Shown here: piece after piece, positions 1 to 13,022 of the stretch | Numbering within the stretch: position 1 is the stretch's first letter | How the letters are laid out: every line of letters begins with the position of its first letter | Assembly (NCBI GenBank): GCA_035235625.1 | Contig: CP141140.1 | Location: 682,001 to 746,000, forward strand | Source of the DNA: Saururus chinensis | Taxonomy: Eukaryota; Streptophyta; Magnoliopsida; Piperales; Saururaceae | Length of the DNA stretch: 64,000 nucleotides | Direction: 5' to 3' | Translations under genes and position numbers: made by a program | The notes under the pieces: generated by a model | Databases searched by the model: none | What the model was told of the DNA's origin: nothing | Seen by the model: the letters and a program-made list of their open reading frames with translations, nothing else

Positions 1-241
1 CATTAAAGGTACCTACGACATTAGGAGCCCTCCCATGCACTTTGGCTGCAGTGATTCAGTTCCCTGCACCAATCTGACCTTGTCGGAGGTTGATCTTCTT
101 CCAGCCCAAGGGGATGTTGTCTTGGACCCCTTCTGCTGGAACGCATACGGGGATTCGCAGACGCTCACCATCCCGCCTGTCTCTTGCCTGTTGGAGGGCT
201 TACCAAGGTCCATCATGGAGGCCGATGTGGACAGATGCTGA
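1..241 (+). CDS. Polygalacturonase (GH28), C-terminal part of last exon, cut by window start
   Basis: The frame is open from base 2 to the TGA at 239-241 and gives about 79 residues. The peptide contains [20 protein letters not shown], followed by [20 protein letters not shown]. This is the Cys-rich C-terminal tail of plant glycoside hydrolase family 28 proteins of the exo-polygalacturonase / pectin-lyase-like group. These are secreted enzymes that hydrolyse homogalacturonan in the cell wall. The right-handed beta-helix catalytic region and the catalytic Asp residues lie to the left of the window, so activity cannot be judged. The first Met of the frame (base 35) is internal and not a start, because the upstream residues (GTYDIRSPP) also fit the family. 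Family assignment is from remembered motifs and is firm; the exact subgroup is inference. Confidence 0.9.
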   Translation, partial: IKGTYDIRSPPMHFGCSDSVPCTNLTLSEVDLLPAQGDVVLDPFCWNAYGDSQTLTIPPVSCLLEGLPRSIMEADVDRC

Positions 242-3200
242 CTTCTTACTTAGATAGCATACGTACGACATATTTATGTGTAAAGATGGTTGCATACCAA
301 TAGCTAATGTGCCAAATTAGAAGTCGCTCATAAGAAGAAAGGGTTATTAATCTATCATTGTAGTGGCTCTTAATCTATCCTCTTTATTTTTCTCACTTAA
401 GAATGAGGAGCAAACTCATCATCTTTATATTACAGAATATGTTATTGGGACATGCTTTGTGCGTTATACAGTCTGCATAACACTGGCTTTTCACTGTATT
501 AAAATGAGTTGCTATATATAATCATTAATCAAACGAATTTATATATGGAACGTATTTACAATGTTACGGCCTTACGTACGGGGGGGGGGATACCTAGCTA
601 CATTTAATACTATTAAATTTTCCTTACTAGCTAGCAATTCGCAAATGAAAGAATGTTATGGACAAAGGCATGATACCTTGGCATGCATTGCAGATATTAG
701 TGATAGAATGTTTTTTTAACATTGGGTGACCACAAGGTAAGGCAGTCGTTCCATGGGGACCTCGCTCTCGTGAAGGTACACGATCGATTGAGCCAACCAT
801 ATTCCTACACACCAGCCCCAGTTGGGCAGGCACCTCCTTTGCCGCTGGTGATCCAGTACATGGAAACCTGCTGCTATCGATCGGATCCGATAGATAAATT
901 CTGAAACTGGTCCCCTCTGCCTCCATATGATCACCTAAATTCGGCCTCACTTGATATATCTGGGGAAAGGAGGGGTGTTTACTTATCGAGTGTATAGAAT
1001 GCCCACCTCGATCGTTTGATGAAGGGATGGCCAGCCGGATCAAGGAGATCATCTATCAAAGTACAAGCATATACGATATTCTGCCGTCGCAACTATGCAA
1101 CTCTGATCTTTTAGCCTTTGTTTTCCCGGCGAAACGAACAAAGTCCATCATTCATATAAAGATTCTAATGAATCAAAAAAGAAAGGTGGTCTTTTCTTTA
1201 ATTTTGGTTTTTAGCAATCGAGGGAGCTCACCTATGGATACGGCCGGGTTTAAAAAATGGACAGTCAAATTAGCTTTTGTGTGTGTAGTTGGGGCTTTGG
1301 CCGCTGCTACAGCTTCCCTATTTCTCTCTCCACGCGTGCTCATGTTGCTGTAGCTAGGCATACAAGTATTTCTCTGGAAAACGGAGGTGTCGGTGCACGA
1401 GCTATAACTCCAAAAGCGACCACCATATACCGCTTTTCCTCTCTCTTTACACACACACCACCTAGAAGTTGCTTCTCTCGGAGTCGGAGCTTAAACAAAT
1501 TTGTGTGCTTGCATGGTAGGTTTATGCAATATACTCGTATGTGTATATAAAGATGGGACGCTTCACCTTTTTCTTTGTTTTTACTTTTTGTGCGGAGGCC
1601 TGATAAAGGACTGCAATGACGCATGTACTGGCTAATCTCCTTTCCCCTTTGCAACCCACTTATGTAGCCACGTGATGGCCGATATAACCCCATTGAATAT
1701 GACCGAATATCCTTGCAGGTGGAAGACTCTTCCCGCCTCTTGGGCGGTCTATAAGACGAGTACTACTGGTTTTATATGCACCACTTAAAATCTTATGTAG
1801 AATGGCGTACCAACGGAAAATTAAGGTGTTAATATGAGCCTTAAATGTGGCGCTTTTGAGAATAAAATTAAATTTTAATCAACTATCTTTATACATGTAT
1901 ATGATAGGTTATTTACATAATTAATAATTATGATTAAAAAGTTATTAATTAAATTAAATTGAATAGAAAAGTGATACATACTAACCTTTAAGGTAGATGA
2001 GCCTTAGGATGCTTTGATTCTTTAGTCTAACACATGCTTAATTAATTAAATATTAATTTAATTAAAGTAAAAGAGGATTACCTTGATTATATGTAAAACT
2101 CTCTAAAATTTCTTACTTTTAATTATGGAATCCTCTTTATAGAGTGTTTTAACCTTTGCCTTAAAGCCTCTTTTGTGATGCTACAATCCCTGAATAAATG
2201 GCCAAAAAAGAAGGTCGACAAGGGAGAGAGAAATGGTGGCATTAAGCCCTTCTTCTTCTTCTTTTGTGCACCATGTAAGGGGAGAGGGAAGAGGGAGGGG
2301 GCGTAATAGGGAGAGAGGGGAGGAGAAAGGGGGGACGTCCCTCTTCAATTAGGACTCTCTTCTCTCTTGTGTTCTATTTATACTATCCTCTTAATATCAC
2401 CCTACATAAGCTTTTTAGAATAGGCATCTAATCTAAATTTCACTGGATTAACCTAGAGGTTCTGACACAATGAGAGTGAGCTTTATTTCTCATAATTCAT
2501 GGAGGCTTGGGCCCTTCAACATAACCAAGTTTGCGATCAGGTTGATACTAATTCAAGAATCAGGCCCTGTAAAGTAAATATATACATCTTAGTCACATGT
2601 CTAATATGCGTATATAATAGATATAAGTCTCAAAAGAATGTATTATGATAATTTACGTGGGGTTGACACAAGTTCCCCCACTATCTTTAGACCTTGTAGT
2701 TTGTATCGACTCACCCAAATCGCGAATAGAAGTAGATTATGTGGGCCTAAGTCCATACCATAGTCCAACATTTTGTGCATGCTTGCTTGATTGAAACGAG
2801 ACATGAACTATCTTCCTTCATCTTATCTAGTCGGAAAAGGTCATTTGTTTGGAGGTTAGAAATCGATTACATCATCATGACATGAAGACCTACTTGCCTT
2901 TTTTATAATACCTCACAAGCAGGTTAACCCACAGGTACCGTCCTACATATTTTACATGATGTAAGTTTGGATTGTTGGCGTTCTTAGTTAATTTTTACTA
3001 TAACTAGGTGAAACGACATCTACTCCGATCTATCATGTTTAGTAGTTTAGGGATATCATACATGTTCACCTCTTTGAAATGAGTGGCAGTGGCGGGTTGT
3101 GTACGTAGTGTGTTGTGGCTGGGCTCAAAAGAAGGGAATCAAGCGTGCCAAGTAGAAGGTCTACTTGAGTACTGTTTCTATTTGGTACGCCACTAATCTG

Positions 3201-5038
3201 TTCAACGAAACTAAGAGTTGTTTGGGTGGTGTTTTGGAGTACAAATCAATCTCTCTTTTGGAATGCAATATGTCATATTAAGGAGGAAAACTGATTTCTC
3301 CTCTAATTATTTCCTCAAAAAAGTTGGTGGGAAAGTGTCTTCTCTAAACTTTAATGCCTCCTATAAATAGCCCCTAAATATGGGCAAAAAACTGGGAGTG
3401 CCAAAAGTTACAATATAAAAGGGCTGAGGGCATACCACATACTAGTGCCATTAGGAAAGAGAGAGAAAAGAGATCCTTTCGGACAAGACACCTTTCATTC
3501 TAAATTCTACATTCGGTTGGGTAAATAGCTCTTGATTTCTTCTAATTTTCGTTAATAGGCCATTAGTACATTTAGAATGTGTCTTCATCATTTTCACGGG
3601 AATGTTTGTGTATTGAAGAATTACAATTCATGCAACAAATTTCAAAAATAAAGAAAAAACCATGCTAAATTGCAAGATGGTTTTTGTTAAATTTTATAAG
3701 AGTGGTTGATCAGCCTCAGAGACTATCAATCAAGTCACATAAAATTTTTAAGTCAATTTATTGACCAATCGATATGGGAACCAATTGATTGGGACATAAA
3801 AATGATTTAATAGTCGTTTTATTGATCAATTGATTTGGGAGTCAATGGATCAATTTGCATAAACCTTAAAACGATTAGATTACAGTCAATTGATTGATCA
3901 ATCAACCTTCATGGCAATCAATCGGTTTGACAATTAATTTTAATTAATTTTAGTTTTATTTTGGGTTTTAAATGAATCTTGTGATAGGAGAATTTGTCCA
4001 AAACCCAAAATAAATTGTCGGGTCTTAAATGGGCTGAGCATGTAATTTATTTTTTACTTGGTTATTCTAGTATTTTATACCTTTTCATTGTACGGTCAAA
4101 AATAGAAAAAATAAATTATAAATAGATGAGCACTTTTGGTGTCATTTGAGAGCATCATTATGTTGACACACGTCCAATACTATGATAATCTTACAAAAGT
4201 TATTAACTGAGTATCAAATAAAGCATAAATCCAATAGTAAGTAGAATTTCAAGAAAATATTTTTTTAATCTTCTCCACCTTGACATCCATATAATCCACC
4301 AAAATAGATGACGAAAAAATTTAAAAAAATGAATTATAACATTGAACATAGAATGAGACTTTTAGAAAGGGACGACAAGTGAAATCCTTATTAAGAAGGC
4401 AGCACTGAATACACGGACTGAAAATGGAGAACGGCTTGATACGAAAAGTCGTGAAAACGTAAAATATTTTAAGTTTTTTCATTAGTAAAATAGGTTTGGG
4501 GGTTGGGTTATGGTAGTAAATTTTGTAACCTTGACACTATTTTAGAACAAATAAATTTTTTATACCTTATCCCTAACCTAGCCCGTTGCGGGTTAGGCGG
4601 GTAAGGTATGTAGGTTGGGTCAACTTTTCCTAGCCCTTAATTATGAGGCTTTTCCTTCGTTTCATTAGACAGGAAAAGGGGCTAAATAACGGGTGAATAT
4701 CGGATCAAAACGCTCGAGAAGAGAAGCCAAATACGTAATCGCATAAGTTTAGAAAATCTAGCAACAACAATGTCCAATTATCGTCCTACCTCTTCGCATC
4801 AAATCTCCGATAATAACAAGCGATTTGTATTTAGTTTATCCACACATACGCACAAAAGACTCGAAGTCGTCATTCCATCCATAAACCAGAGTACAACATG
4901 TACAAAGTGGCTCTGATTGAATTAGGCGGCTTAAATCATGAATAGCAAATGGACATCATAACTCACTGCACTGCATAATAAATTACCAGTTTCCACTGAA
5001 AAGACACTTCGCAGCATATTGGAGATATTCCTTAACTG
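242..5038. other. Intergenic stretch without recognisable gene
   Basis: AT-rich DNA. It contains a poly-G run near 582-590, GA-rich tracts around 2216-2330, and short degenerate palindromic repeats around 3700-3940 based on the word CAATTGATTGATCAATC. The short open frames around 627-1690 overlap on both strands, match nothing I recognise and have no consistent codon bias. The 2000-4300 part looks like old transposon debris, but I could not assign it to a family. Confidence 0.5.
3700..3940. repeat. Degenerate repeat of palindromic ATTGAT/ATCAAT words
   Basis: The words CAATTGAT, GATCAATC and their inverse recur at roughly 60-70 bp spacing across about 240 bp. The copies are imperfect and AT-rich. 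It is probably a decayed tandem repeat; I see no coding or RNA signature. Confidence 0.4.
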
Positions 5039-8000
5039 CTAATACAAAGACGCAAGTACCCCTAAAAGTGAAGCAGCAAATTGCATCTGTGTCTCCTCAT
5101 CAATCGTCAAGAAGAGTGGAACATGTACAAAGAGAGACTTGATTCCGTTTTGCTCTGCAAATCTGAGAGAATGGTAGTATACATAATTGCATACGAATCG
5201 ACCTGCATCATCAGACAGCATCACATCGTATCCCATCTTTATCATAGCCTTTGTTATCTCATTGACAGGAAGAGAAGTCTGTGAAAAATGCATTTGACAA
5301 ATAAAGTAACAAGATTAGTAAGACAACTAAAAACTGTCAATCATCATACCCCCTCTATCCCACATTAATAGCTCCATTTAGTCAAATGGAGCTAGCTATT
5401 AATGTGGGATGGAGGGAGTATTCATATGACAACAATAATTTCTCAGTACATATATATGAAATCCAAAGGCAAGAATAATCGAGTATGGTAAAAGATGAGG
5501 AGAAAAAACAGACACGAACTGGAGATTGTACCAGCACCAATACATCAAACTTGGAAAGTAATTAATTTAAGAGAACATCCAAACTGTTATATGTAAACAA
5601 TACAATAACTTCGGTAGAGTGGGGGACATCTTCAGCATTCCAAAGATAAAATCCCATCAAGCACTTGGATGGCAGAGAGGTAAACAATGAGGTACTTTGG
5701 ACATCCATATCTCACATCCTAAGCCACGCTGGATGAACCTTCCATTCTGGACAAACTTGACTGCTTCAGCTAATTTTTCCTATCTGGGTATATTCTTTGA
5801 TAAGCTTGCCGCAAGATAACCAACCATATTCCGAAGAAAAATCAATCCATATGGGAACGTGAAGAAGTTCAAGTCCCAGTGCCAATGCCAATTTTATGAT
5901 ATGGAAGGAATAAAGCTCACGGAAAACGAAAAAAGGAAACTTATGGGTCCTCCAACCCAGTCATCCACTATTTTCTCCACCCAGGCCTGATTTGCGAGTT
6001 TTCCCAGTTATATATAAAAGGCAGATGGACAAGTGACTAAGACAGGAGAAGCTGGAAGGAGAACAAGGGCGGATGACCTGTAGCATCACTTGATAAATTA
6101 ATCCCTAATGAACTTTGGCATTTTAGTATCTACGACATAATTGTCAGTTCAAACACTATAGACTCTTCATAGTTAATAACAAAGAATTTGACCATTAAGA
6201 AAATTTAACCTAGCAACAGAGAATAATTGTGTTTGATGACTCTGTAGGTAGCATCTAGGAATCTGAGATATGTCCATTCATAGATGTTTTCTAGGGATCA
6301 CAAGACCTTTTTTCTTTAAGCTCACTGAAACTAGTGCACAATTATAAACGAACTGAAGGAAGTAAGTGACATTTTCATAACAATTTATAAAAGGAAAGAG
6401 ATCAAGAAAGCAGTAACCTCTCGAGTTCGGGAGATGGATCCATCAGAAGACATTATAGGGACTTTCTGCCAAAAGCAAGAAAAAAGTTCAGTAGTTTTAC
6501 CAATAAGAGATAATATATTTAACTGTGGTTACCCTTTTTCCCGTAAGAAAATGTTCCTTTAGAAAAAGAAATATACTGAACATAAGAAAGTGTAGAGCAG
6601 AAATAAAGCTGATGAGTATGATGTTAATACCTGAGGCTTCCATCCCAACTCATCGGGACAGCGGAACGTAGCTTCATTAACTGCTTGGTGCTCAATTGCA
6701 AACCTAGTGGCTCCACTATTAACGCCAAAATGAAGCTGCATAGATACTTATAAGGGAGAGAAGGGAAAAGACATTCATAAACACTAACTTATATCAGCAG
6801 TCTCAGAATGCATATCCTCAAACAAATTTAAAGCCATTAAGCTATTACTCCTTCCGTCCAAATTAAATAGTTCTTATCAGAAACGAAAGTGATCTAAAAG
6901 TAGTTCATTTTAATTTTCTAATCAGGACTATTAAGTGAGATGCAGTATATGATTCTGAAGATCCCAACCAAAGTCAGGCACTCTGCAGCTTGAAACTGAC
7001 ATTTCTGTCTCCATGGTATGTGTAATTAAGTAAAAAATTCACTACTCCCTCCATCCCAATTTAATAGTCTCATTTCAACCAAAGAAAAATCCCATATTAA
7101 TAGTCCTACTTGGTGTTACCTCCTCATAGTAATTAATGGATCGACTAAAAAGAGTTAGTGGATAGTGCAAAAAGGTTAGTAAATTGGCTTCCTTAAATAT
7201 CACTTTTTTTCAAATATGGACAATCAATATGGAATGGAGGTAGTAGTCTACGCCCTCTGAAGAAAATCTCTTGGTTTTTTGTTCTCATGCGAACACACCC
7301 TCCATCCCATTCTAATAGTCTCACATACTATTTCTAGTTTTCTTTCTCATAGTAATTAGTGGGTGGAGTAAAAAGGGTTCGTGGATGAAGTAAAAAGGTT
7401 AATGAATTTAGTTTATTAAAATTCCTGTCCCAAATCTCCATTTAACAAAAAAATTATTTAATATTAATAGCTCTATTTTGTTCAATTTAAGTGATGGGGT
7501 CCCTCTCTTATGTATAAGTTTCCCCATTAAATAAAAATTATTATTTTTCTAAATATTTTTATTAATACGGGATTAAGGGAGTACATTTTTAAAAATTAAA
7601 CTATTGATATAGAACTGGAGAAATGATTAGGTATGCATAATGTACTCGAAAATTGTGCTCATTAGCAATGGGTGATGGACAAGTACAACTCCTGAGCCCA
7701 AAATGAAAATGACACACACGTGTCCATCACCCATTGGTGATGAGCACGATTTTCACATACGCTTTGCGTTCCTGATAATGACAGCCGGTGTACAAAATTA
7801 GCCACAGAAACAAATTTCCAGCTGCCATTATAAATTTATAATTTGTATCGCCAATGACAATTAGCTTAGCAGAAATTCTGCTAATTTGGCCATTATTTTT
7901 AGGAGCAAAATAATTAATTTACCAAAACAATTCGCCCAGAACTGGAAGATCTGGAACTGAGTCCCGATTCAAAAACTTGATGAAGTGGTGCGAGGGCCCC

Positions 8001-8180
8001 TAGTCCTGCTGTTTCGAGAACAGTGAAGTTTCCCAAAACGAGACCTTTCGGCAACCCCTTTTTCAGCATGAATTCCTTCAGGTTACCGACTATAGTCTCA
8101 GTAGGATTTTCAGCAACTCCATGGAATTTCTTGAAGCCGGTAACATGTATTGTCACTGCCAAAAGACCCTCCGATCCCAT
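5039..8180 (-). CDS. Pyroglutamyl-peptidase I (pyrrolidone-carboxylate peptidase, peptidase C15)
   Basis: Four exons on the minus strand: 8180-7923, 6735-6631, 6465-6418 and 5278-5039 (stop included). All introns are GT-AG and phase 0, and together they give 216 residues, the usual plant length. The enzyme is a soluble cysteine peptidase that removes N-terminal pyroglutamate from peptides. The start MGSEGLLAVTIHVTGF is the conserved plant beginning. Exon 2 carries GVNSGATRFAIEHQAVNEA, with Glu101 as the likely catalytic acid. Exon 4 carries SDDAGRFVCNYVYYHSLRF, with nucleophile Cys167, and SLFVHVPL, with His189. The Cys-His and Glu-Cys spacings agree with the bacterial C15 triad. No frameshift or missing motif was seen, so the gene looks functional. 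Intron 1 (6736-7922) is enlarged by MITEs. Splice sites were chosen by eye from protein continuity. Confidence 0.93.
5349..5418. mobile_element. Very short Stowaway-type MITE (70 bp)
   Basis: A near-perfect hairpin flanked by TA on both sides (5347-5348 and 5419-5420). Its ends, CCCCCTCTATCCCAC and GTGGGATGGAGGGAG, match the Stowaway/Tc1-mariner terminal consensus. It lies just upstream of the last peptidase exon, inside intron 3. There is almost no internal sequence apart from the stem. Confidence 0.85.
7045..7243. mobile_element. Stowaway-type MITE in peptidase intron 1
   Basis: About 199 bp. It begins CTCCCTCCATCCCAAT and ends ATGGAATGGAGGTAG, flanked by TA (7043-7044 and 7244-7245). The ends are inverted repeats with a few mismatches; the interior is AT-rich and non-coding. 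Mobilisation would depend on a mariner transposase elsewhere. Confidence 0.75.
7297..7581. mobile_element. Second Stowaway-like MITE in peptidase intron 1
   Basis: It starts near ACCCTCCATCCCATTC and ends near ACGGGATTAAGGGAG, followed by TA at 7582-7583. The termini are recognisable Stowaway ends but more decayed than in the neighbouring copy. The left boundary is uncertain by a few bases. Together with the 7045 copy and the 7648 hairpin, it makes up much of intron 1. Confidence 0.6.
7648..7754. mobile_element. Hairpin MITE with about 32-bp terminal inverted repeats
   Basis: The left arm at 7648-7681 (GAAAATTGTGCTCATTAGCA and onwards) is nearly the inverse of the right arm at 7721-7754 (ending GATGAGCACGATTTTC). 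The arms enclose about 40 bp. The termini do not match Stowaway; the family is unknown to me. It sits in intron 1 of the peptidase gene. Confidence 0.65.
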
Positions 8181-9814
8181 TTATAAACGATCAAAAGGCG
8201 AGAAGCTAGAATTTCCAACTAGCAATAAATGTCCTGCTACCTGGTTCAAAATGGTTTTGAATAGAGAATCCCTGAATAAGCTAGCACTCTTATCTCAATT
8301 AAAGCAATTAAGTTACCAACCAAGCACAAACCAACGACAACAAAAATTATAAAATCATAGAGCGAGTATCTAGCTTATGATCAGACAACTAAAATGGCAA
8401 CTAGACTGCACATGAATCTGACCCCATTCACGAACACAACTTTATGAAGTCATTAATGCTCCCGACCTCTCTCTACTAGTTGAAATTAGGCGAAACAGGC
8501 CATAAATTAGAAAGTTCAACGCCTCAAACATCATCATTTTCAGATTCTAAACAACGGAGAAAGAACAGGAGAAAGGAGAACGTAATCTTAAGTGAAGAAA
8601 TGCAAAGCAGACAGATGATCGAAATTTTTTTCTTACTTTCCTCCACTGACTCCCTGTAATAATTGACGCGTCGACGACGATGATATGATGGAGAGAGAGA
8701 GAGAGAGGAAGGAGAAAGGGTGGTCGGCCGGTTAATCATGAATACTTCGGAGTCAAATACTAATACTAATAAACAGCAGATAAAAAAGGGGGTGAAGTGA
8801 CGATACTGTTCATTCATCGTTGACTCCGAGAGCCCTGGTTCATGAGTATCAGTGTGACCCGAGTAGGCCGTCGGATATATATATTTTAGAATGAGTTTAT
8901 ATATACCCCACTAATCTCTTCTGTACCTTATTTTATTTATTGGGGTACTAAAAAGATTATTAAGGTACATATAGACTTATTTTATATTTTAAGAATTTTT
9001 TATGAGGGGTTGAAATTTATGTACATATTAGTATATGTTAATATAAGTTATATACATATTAATGTGTATTAATATGTGCATCAAGAAAGAAAAACTCTTC
9101 TCTTAACAACAGTTGTGTATCATTATATTGAAATTTGATGGCTTATAATGTTCTTATTCCCCACCCGACACACGTGAATATGAGCTCACGTTACGTTTTC
9201 TTATTTATTACTCCACCTAAATTTATATCCAACCTTAGTGTTTGTGTACTAAATTTCTGGAAGATTATGTTGATTTTGTTCCAATTCTAGTTCGAATTTT
9301 AATAATTATGTTTGTGTAGAAAAGGTGGGCATAATTAAAAGTTTTGCCTAAAAGTTGATTCTCAACCATTTAGAATGAGAATCAGCCGAAATCACTAAAT
9401 TACCTCATGAGGTAATTTTGTCGATTTCATCTCCCAGCCCCCTTTTGAAAATTACAAATTATGTTATTTTTAAACAGTTACCTCTCATATCGATTTAATT
9501 CTAAAAAAATATGCTAAATAAGTGGGCCCACTTTAAAAGTTCAAAATTATCTATCCTTGTGGGATATTGTTTGATAGAGCTCGAATTTAGGAGCATAATA
9601 GTACCAACAACATGCATATTTGAGTGAGAAAGAGAGTTATATTAGTTTAAAGTTGTAAATTTTGGTTTGATGTGACATTTAAATTTATTCTAAAAAATTT
9701 TATTACCAACCATAATTCACATTCATCGGTGAATTTTTAGAATTAATTTTAACAAATTCCACTTCCCAAAAAAGCCAAGAGTGGGGTGAGTATATCAAAT
9801 CCTCCCGCATGTAT
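8181..9814. other. Upstream region of the peptidase gene and AT-rich spacer
   Basis: Holds the minus-strand 5' flank of the peptidase gene, including a GA/CT microsatellite at 8691-8707. Past 8870 the DNA is AT-rich with no recognisable gene. The frames at 8023-8352 and 8524-8817 are overlaps of the first exon or low-complexity reads. The promoter was not resolved. Confidence 0.5.
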
Positions 9815-10617
9815 TCTCGCAATTTGGATTTTTAAAACCCTTTTTAATTAAAGGACAAACGATAAATTACGATCATTTTTTTCTTTAAATCAATCAACTA
9901 AAATATTCAGCTCGTGTTAATTGGGGTTCACAAATACGAATATTAAAACATATGATATTATTACACGTGTCAAAATTCAATAAATATCAGATTAACCCTC
10001 TAAGTACAAGTCTATTATCTATTTAAAAATAAATAACCAAGTAAAGTTAGCTCTCATGCGAGTAATTATAATTACTTACAAGATTGCAAAAGTAAGAAAC
10101 TAGATCCCACTAGTGCATATATCATCCTTAAACACCCACCAACGTCACGATCTCGTAATGTCTCCATCTAAAGAACCTGCAAGCAAACAATACCAAACAT
10201 GTAAGGACCCTCATCTTTAAACCGGGTTTTGATTTTCTTTAATTATGGGTTATCGTGAGATCAACGCGTTTTCTGATCTTATTCGGTGATTTCGTAAAAT
10301 AAATAGTGTTTGTGATGGTTTTAACCAAAATTAACTTCAACATTAGTGGTTTTAAGTGATTTTAGACCAAATGTGAATTTTTGGGATTTTTCAGAATTTT
10401 TACTATTTTCTCAAAAATTAGGGTTTTGGCGGGACCCCTGTGGGCCCCACCATCGAAAATTTTATTTTTGGGTCAAATGAACCTAAACATATACTTAAGG
10501 TCACACAAAAATTTTCAGAATTTTATTAGGCTTAATTTGTGCTTAAATTTGCAAAATAACCACTTTTAGCCTACTTTTTCTATTTACACCCCAAAACTTA
10601 CCTATGCATACCCCAAC

Positions 10618-10634
10618 CCTTACTATAAAAGGGC
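10618..10634 (+). promoter_or_regulatory. Putative TATA box of LTR C1
   Basis: CTTACTATAAAAGGGCAA lies about 420 bp inside the LTR. The C2 copy carries the equivalent TTATTATAAAAGG on the minus strand near 34535. Conservation between the two copies supports a promoter role; activity is unknown. Confidence 0.5.
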
Positions 10635-12621
10635 AAACCTGAGCCATTTCCATTTTTGGGAATAGGCTAAGGAAGGAGGGCTGGCCTAATCCCCACTTAG
10701 GCCCGAATTAGAAGCCGATTAAGGTAAGCTTACTCTAATTAAGCACTATCCATGACTTTCTTCTTAATTTCTTCCAAATATACTATTTTCCCCTTGATTC
10801 AATTCGTTTTTGACCATCAAAAGCTACTAATTTGTATTTTACTACAAACCCTAACATTCAAAATTCGATTTTTACTACCAACAAGCCCTAGATCTAAGAT
10901 TTAATTAGGGATTTCTTGGGTAAATCGATTTCTATTAGAGTTTAATTCAAACTCATTGTTTTTTCAAGGATTTCAAGAAGGGTGACTCTTCAATCTGAGC
11001 TTAATCAAGTGCTGAGGTATTGGGTCTTCAAAATCTCTGTTTGTCCATGGTAAAACTCTTCATTTTTGGCTTATTTCGAAATGGTTTGCTTGATTTGGTG
11101 TGTTAATGGTAAAATTAGAAAATGGAATTATTTAATCCCGATTTCTTAGGGTTTTGCATTATTATGGTTTGGTTTGATATTCTGGAAGTCAAGGAGGACT
11201 TTTGATGATGATTAGGGTGTTAGATGTGGATTTGAAGTGTTATCTATGGTGTTTCGGTTTGGATTTGCGAAAGGAAGAAGATGATTGTTCTGCCGTGTTG
11301 GCGATCGATCGGCTGAACTGTAAATTTCAAATTTTTGCGTGTAACTAATCGAACGGCCTGAAGGGCTATCGATCGGCTACACAGGAGATTGTATGTTGTG
11401 CATATGATGCCTATTTTGATGATTCCACTTTAGCTTGCCAATTTTATATGAATGTGGAGTATTTTAAGCTATGTTAGGCTACTGAAAATGCATGTTTTTG
11501 AGTTTATGGAGTTGAGATATATGCTTAGAGATGGTGGAATGACTTATGTTTTGTGGCATGATGTTGGAATCGTTATCTTGAAATTATGAATGGTTGTTTC
11601 CTAAGCATATTTTCAGTAGGACTACAATCATTGTTGGACTAATTTGTCATGGTAGATTGTGGTTAATGGTGTGTGAATGTTGGTGAATGCCATGACTCAA
11701 TGATGAAATGAGTGATGTTATATGTATTTAGCCTTTGTGGTTGAGTTTTGAATCCAGCTATGATTTCAACGAATTCTTCTTATATGATTTCCGCTGGAAT
11801 TCATGTTTGGATAGAAATTCACATGTGTAGTGTGGTAGTGAGTTGATTTTCAAGCATGTTGATATGCATTATATGAAATGCTTCTACTAGTTACACACAC
11901 ACATGTGAGAGTTAAATGATGATGTTGAAGCTTGATATTGTGATTATGAATGATGCATTAAGGGCTGATGAGAGCACTTATCATGGATTAGGATTCATGT
12001 ATGCTTTGCCCACGCATGTACCATGCTGCACGCATCATGAAAATGAATTTCCAATTGAGGCTTCATCGTGATTAATCGAATTTGACCGATTGGATGCAAT
12101 GTGATGGAATTGTGTGCCGGGTTTATCGGTCGTGGATTAATCGCAAGTTGATTGGTCCGAAAGGACATATTTTGATTTGAAGTTCCTGTGTGGAACGATT
12201 TGAAGTTCCTGTGTGGAACGAGTGCACTCCCCGGGTTGAGTCTTGTTAAATGGAATGATGTGGGGACGAGTTGTGTACTTGTCTTGCGGATCGTGAGAAT
12301 GTTATTATGAGTGTCATCTGGACCCTGAGAATCCAGTGTGGTATGCCATGTGCACCCCACTACCACGTGTTCTAGGGTTCTCTGTGTGAGAACTCGGGCT
12401 CTTCCCTCCGCAGGAGATGTCCCTGGGCGAACACCCCTGCTCTAGATTCTCTGTGTGAGAATGGGACATCCTTGGCCAGGATCGTCCAAGGCGAGCAGTA
12501 TTAGGGATTGACAACCCCGATCTTTCTTGAATTCTTGTGTAGAATTTTGGACCATGACACGCCTTCGTGGCCTTGTCCATGCTCCCGTCTGTGTGACATT
12601 AATGTGTGATTACTCCTTAAT

Positions 12622-13022
12622 GAAGGTTGATTTTGATGTTATGCATGTGGAATATGTATGTTAGAGGTACATCCATGCAGGTTGTTTGTGATGATATAAT
12701 GCATGTGGAATATGTATGTTAGAGATACATCCATGCAGGTTGATTGTGATGATATAATGCATGTGGGAATATGTATGTTAGAGATACATCCATGCAGGTC
12801 GTGATGATATTATGCATGTGAGAATATGTATGTTAGAGATACATCCATGCATGTTGATTTTGATGTTATGCATGTGGAATATGTATGTTAGAGATACGTC
12901 CATGCAGGTTGATTGTGATGATATAATGCATGTGGGAATATGTATGTTAGAGATACATCCATGCAGGTTGTGATGATATTATGCATGTGGGAATATGTAT
13001 GTTAGAGATACATCCATGCAAG
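12622..13022 (+). repeat. Minisatellite inside LTR C1, about 55-70 bp units
   Basis: About six or seven units. Each contains ATGCATGTGG, AATATGTATGTTAGAGATAC and ATCCATGCAGGTTG. Units differ in length through small gains or losses in the GATTGTGATGATATA part. The sister LTR C2 carries the corresponding array, so it belongs to the family and did not arise here. Confidence 0.85.

Noticed and set aside
627-1693. Cluster of short frames on both strands after the polygalacturonase exon
   Set aside because: No domain, no consistent strand, no splice structure that gives a recognisable protein.
12622-13022. Regularly spaced repeats resembling a CRISPR array
   Set aside because: The units are head-to-tail minisatellite copies without unique spacers, in a plant LTR.
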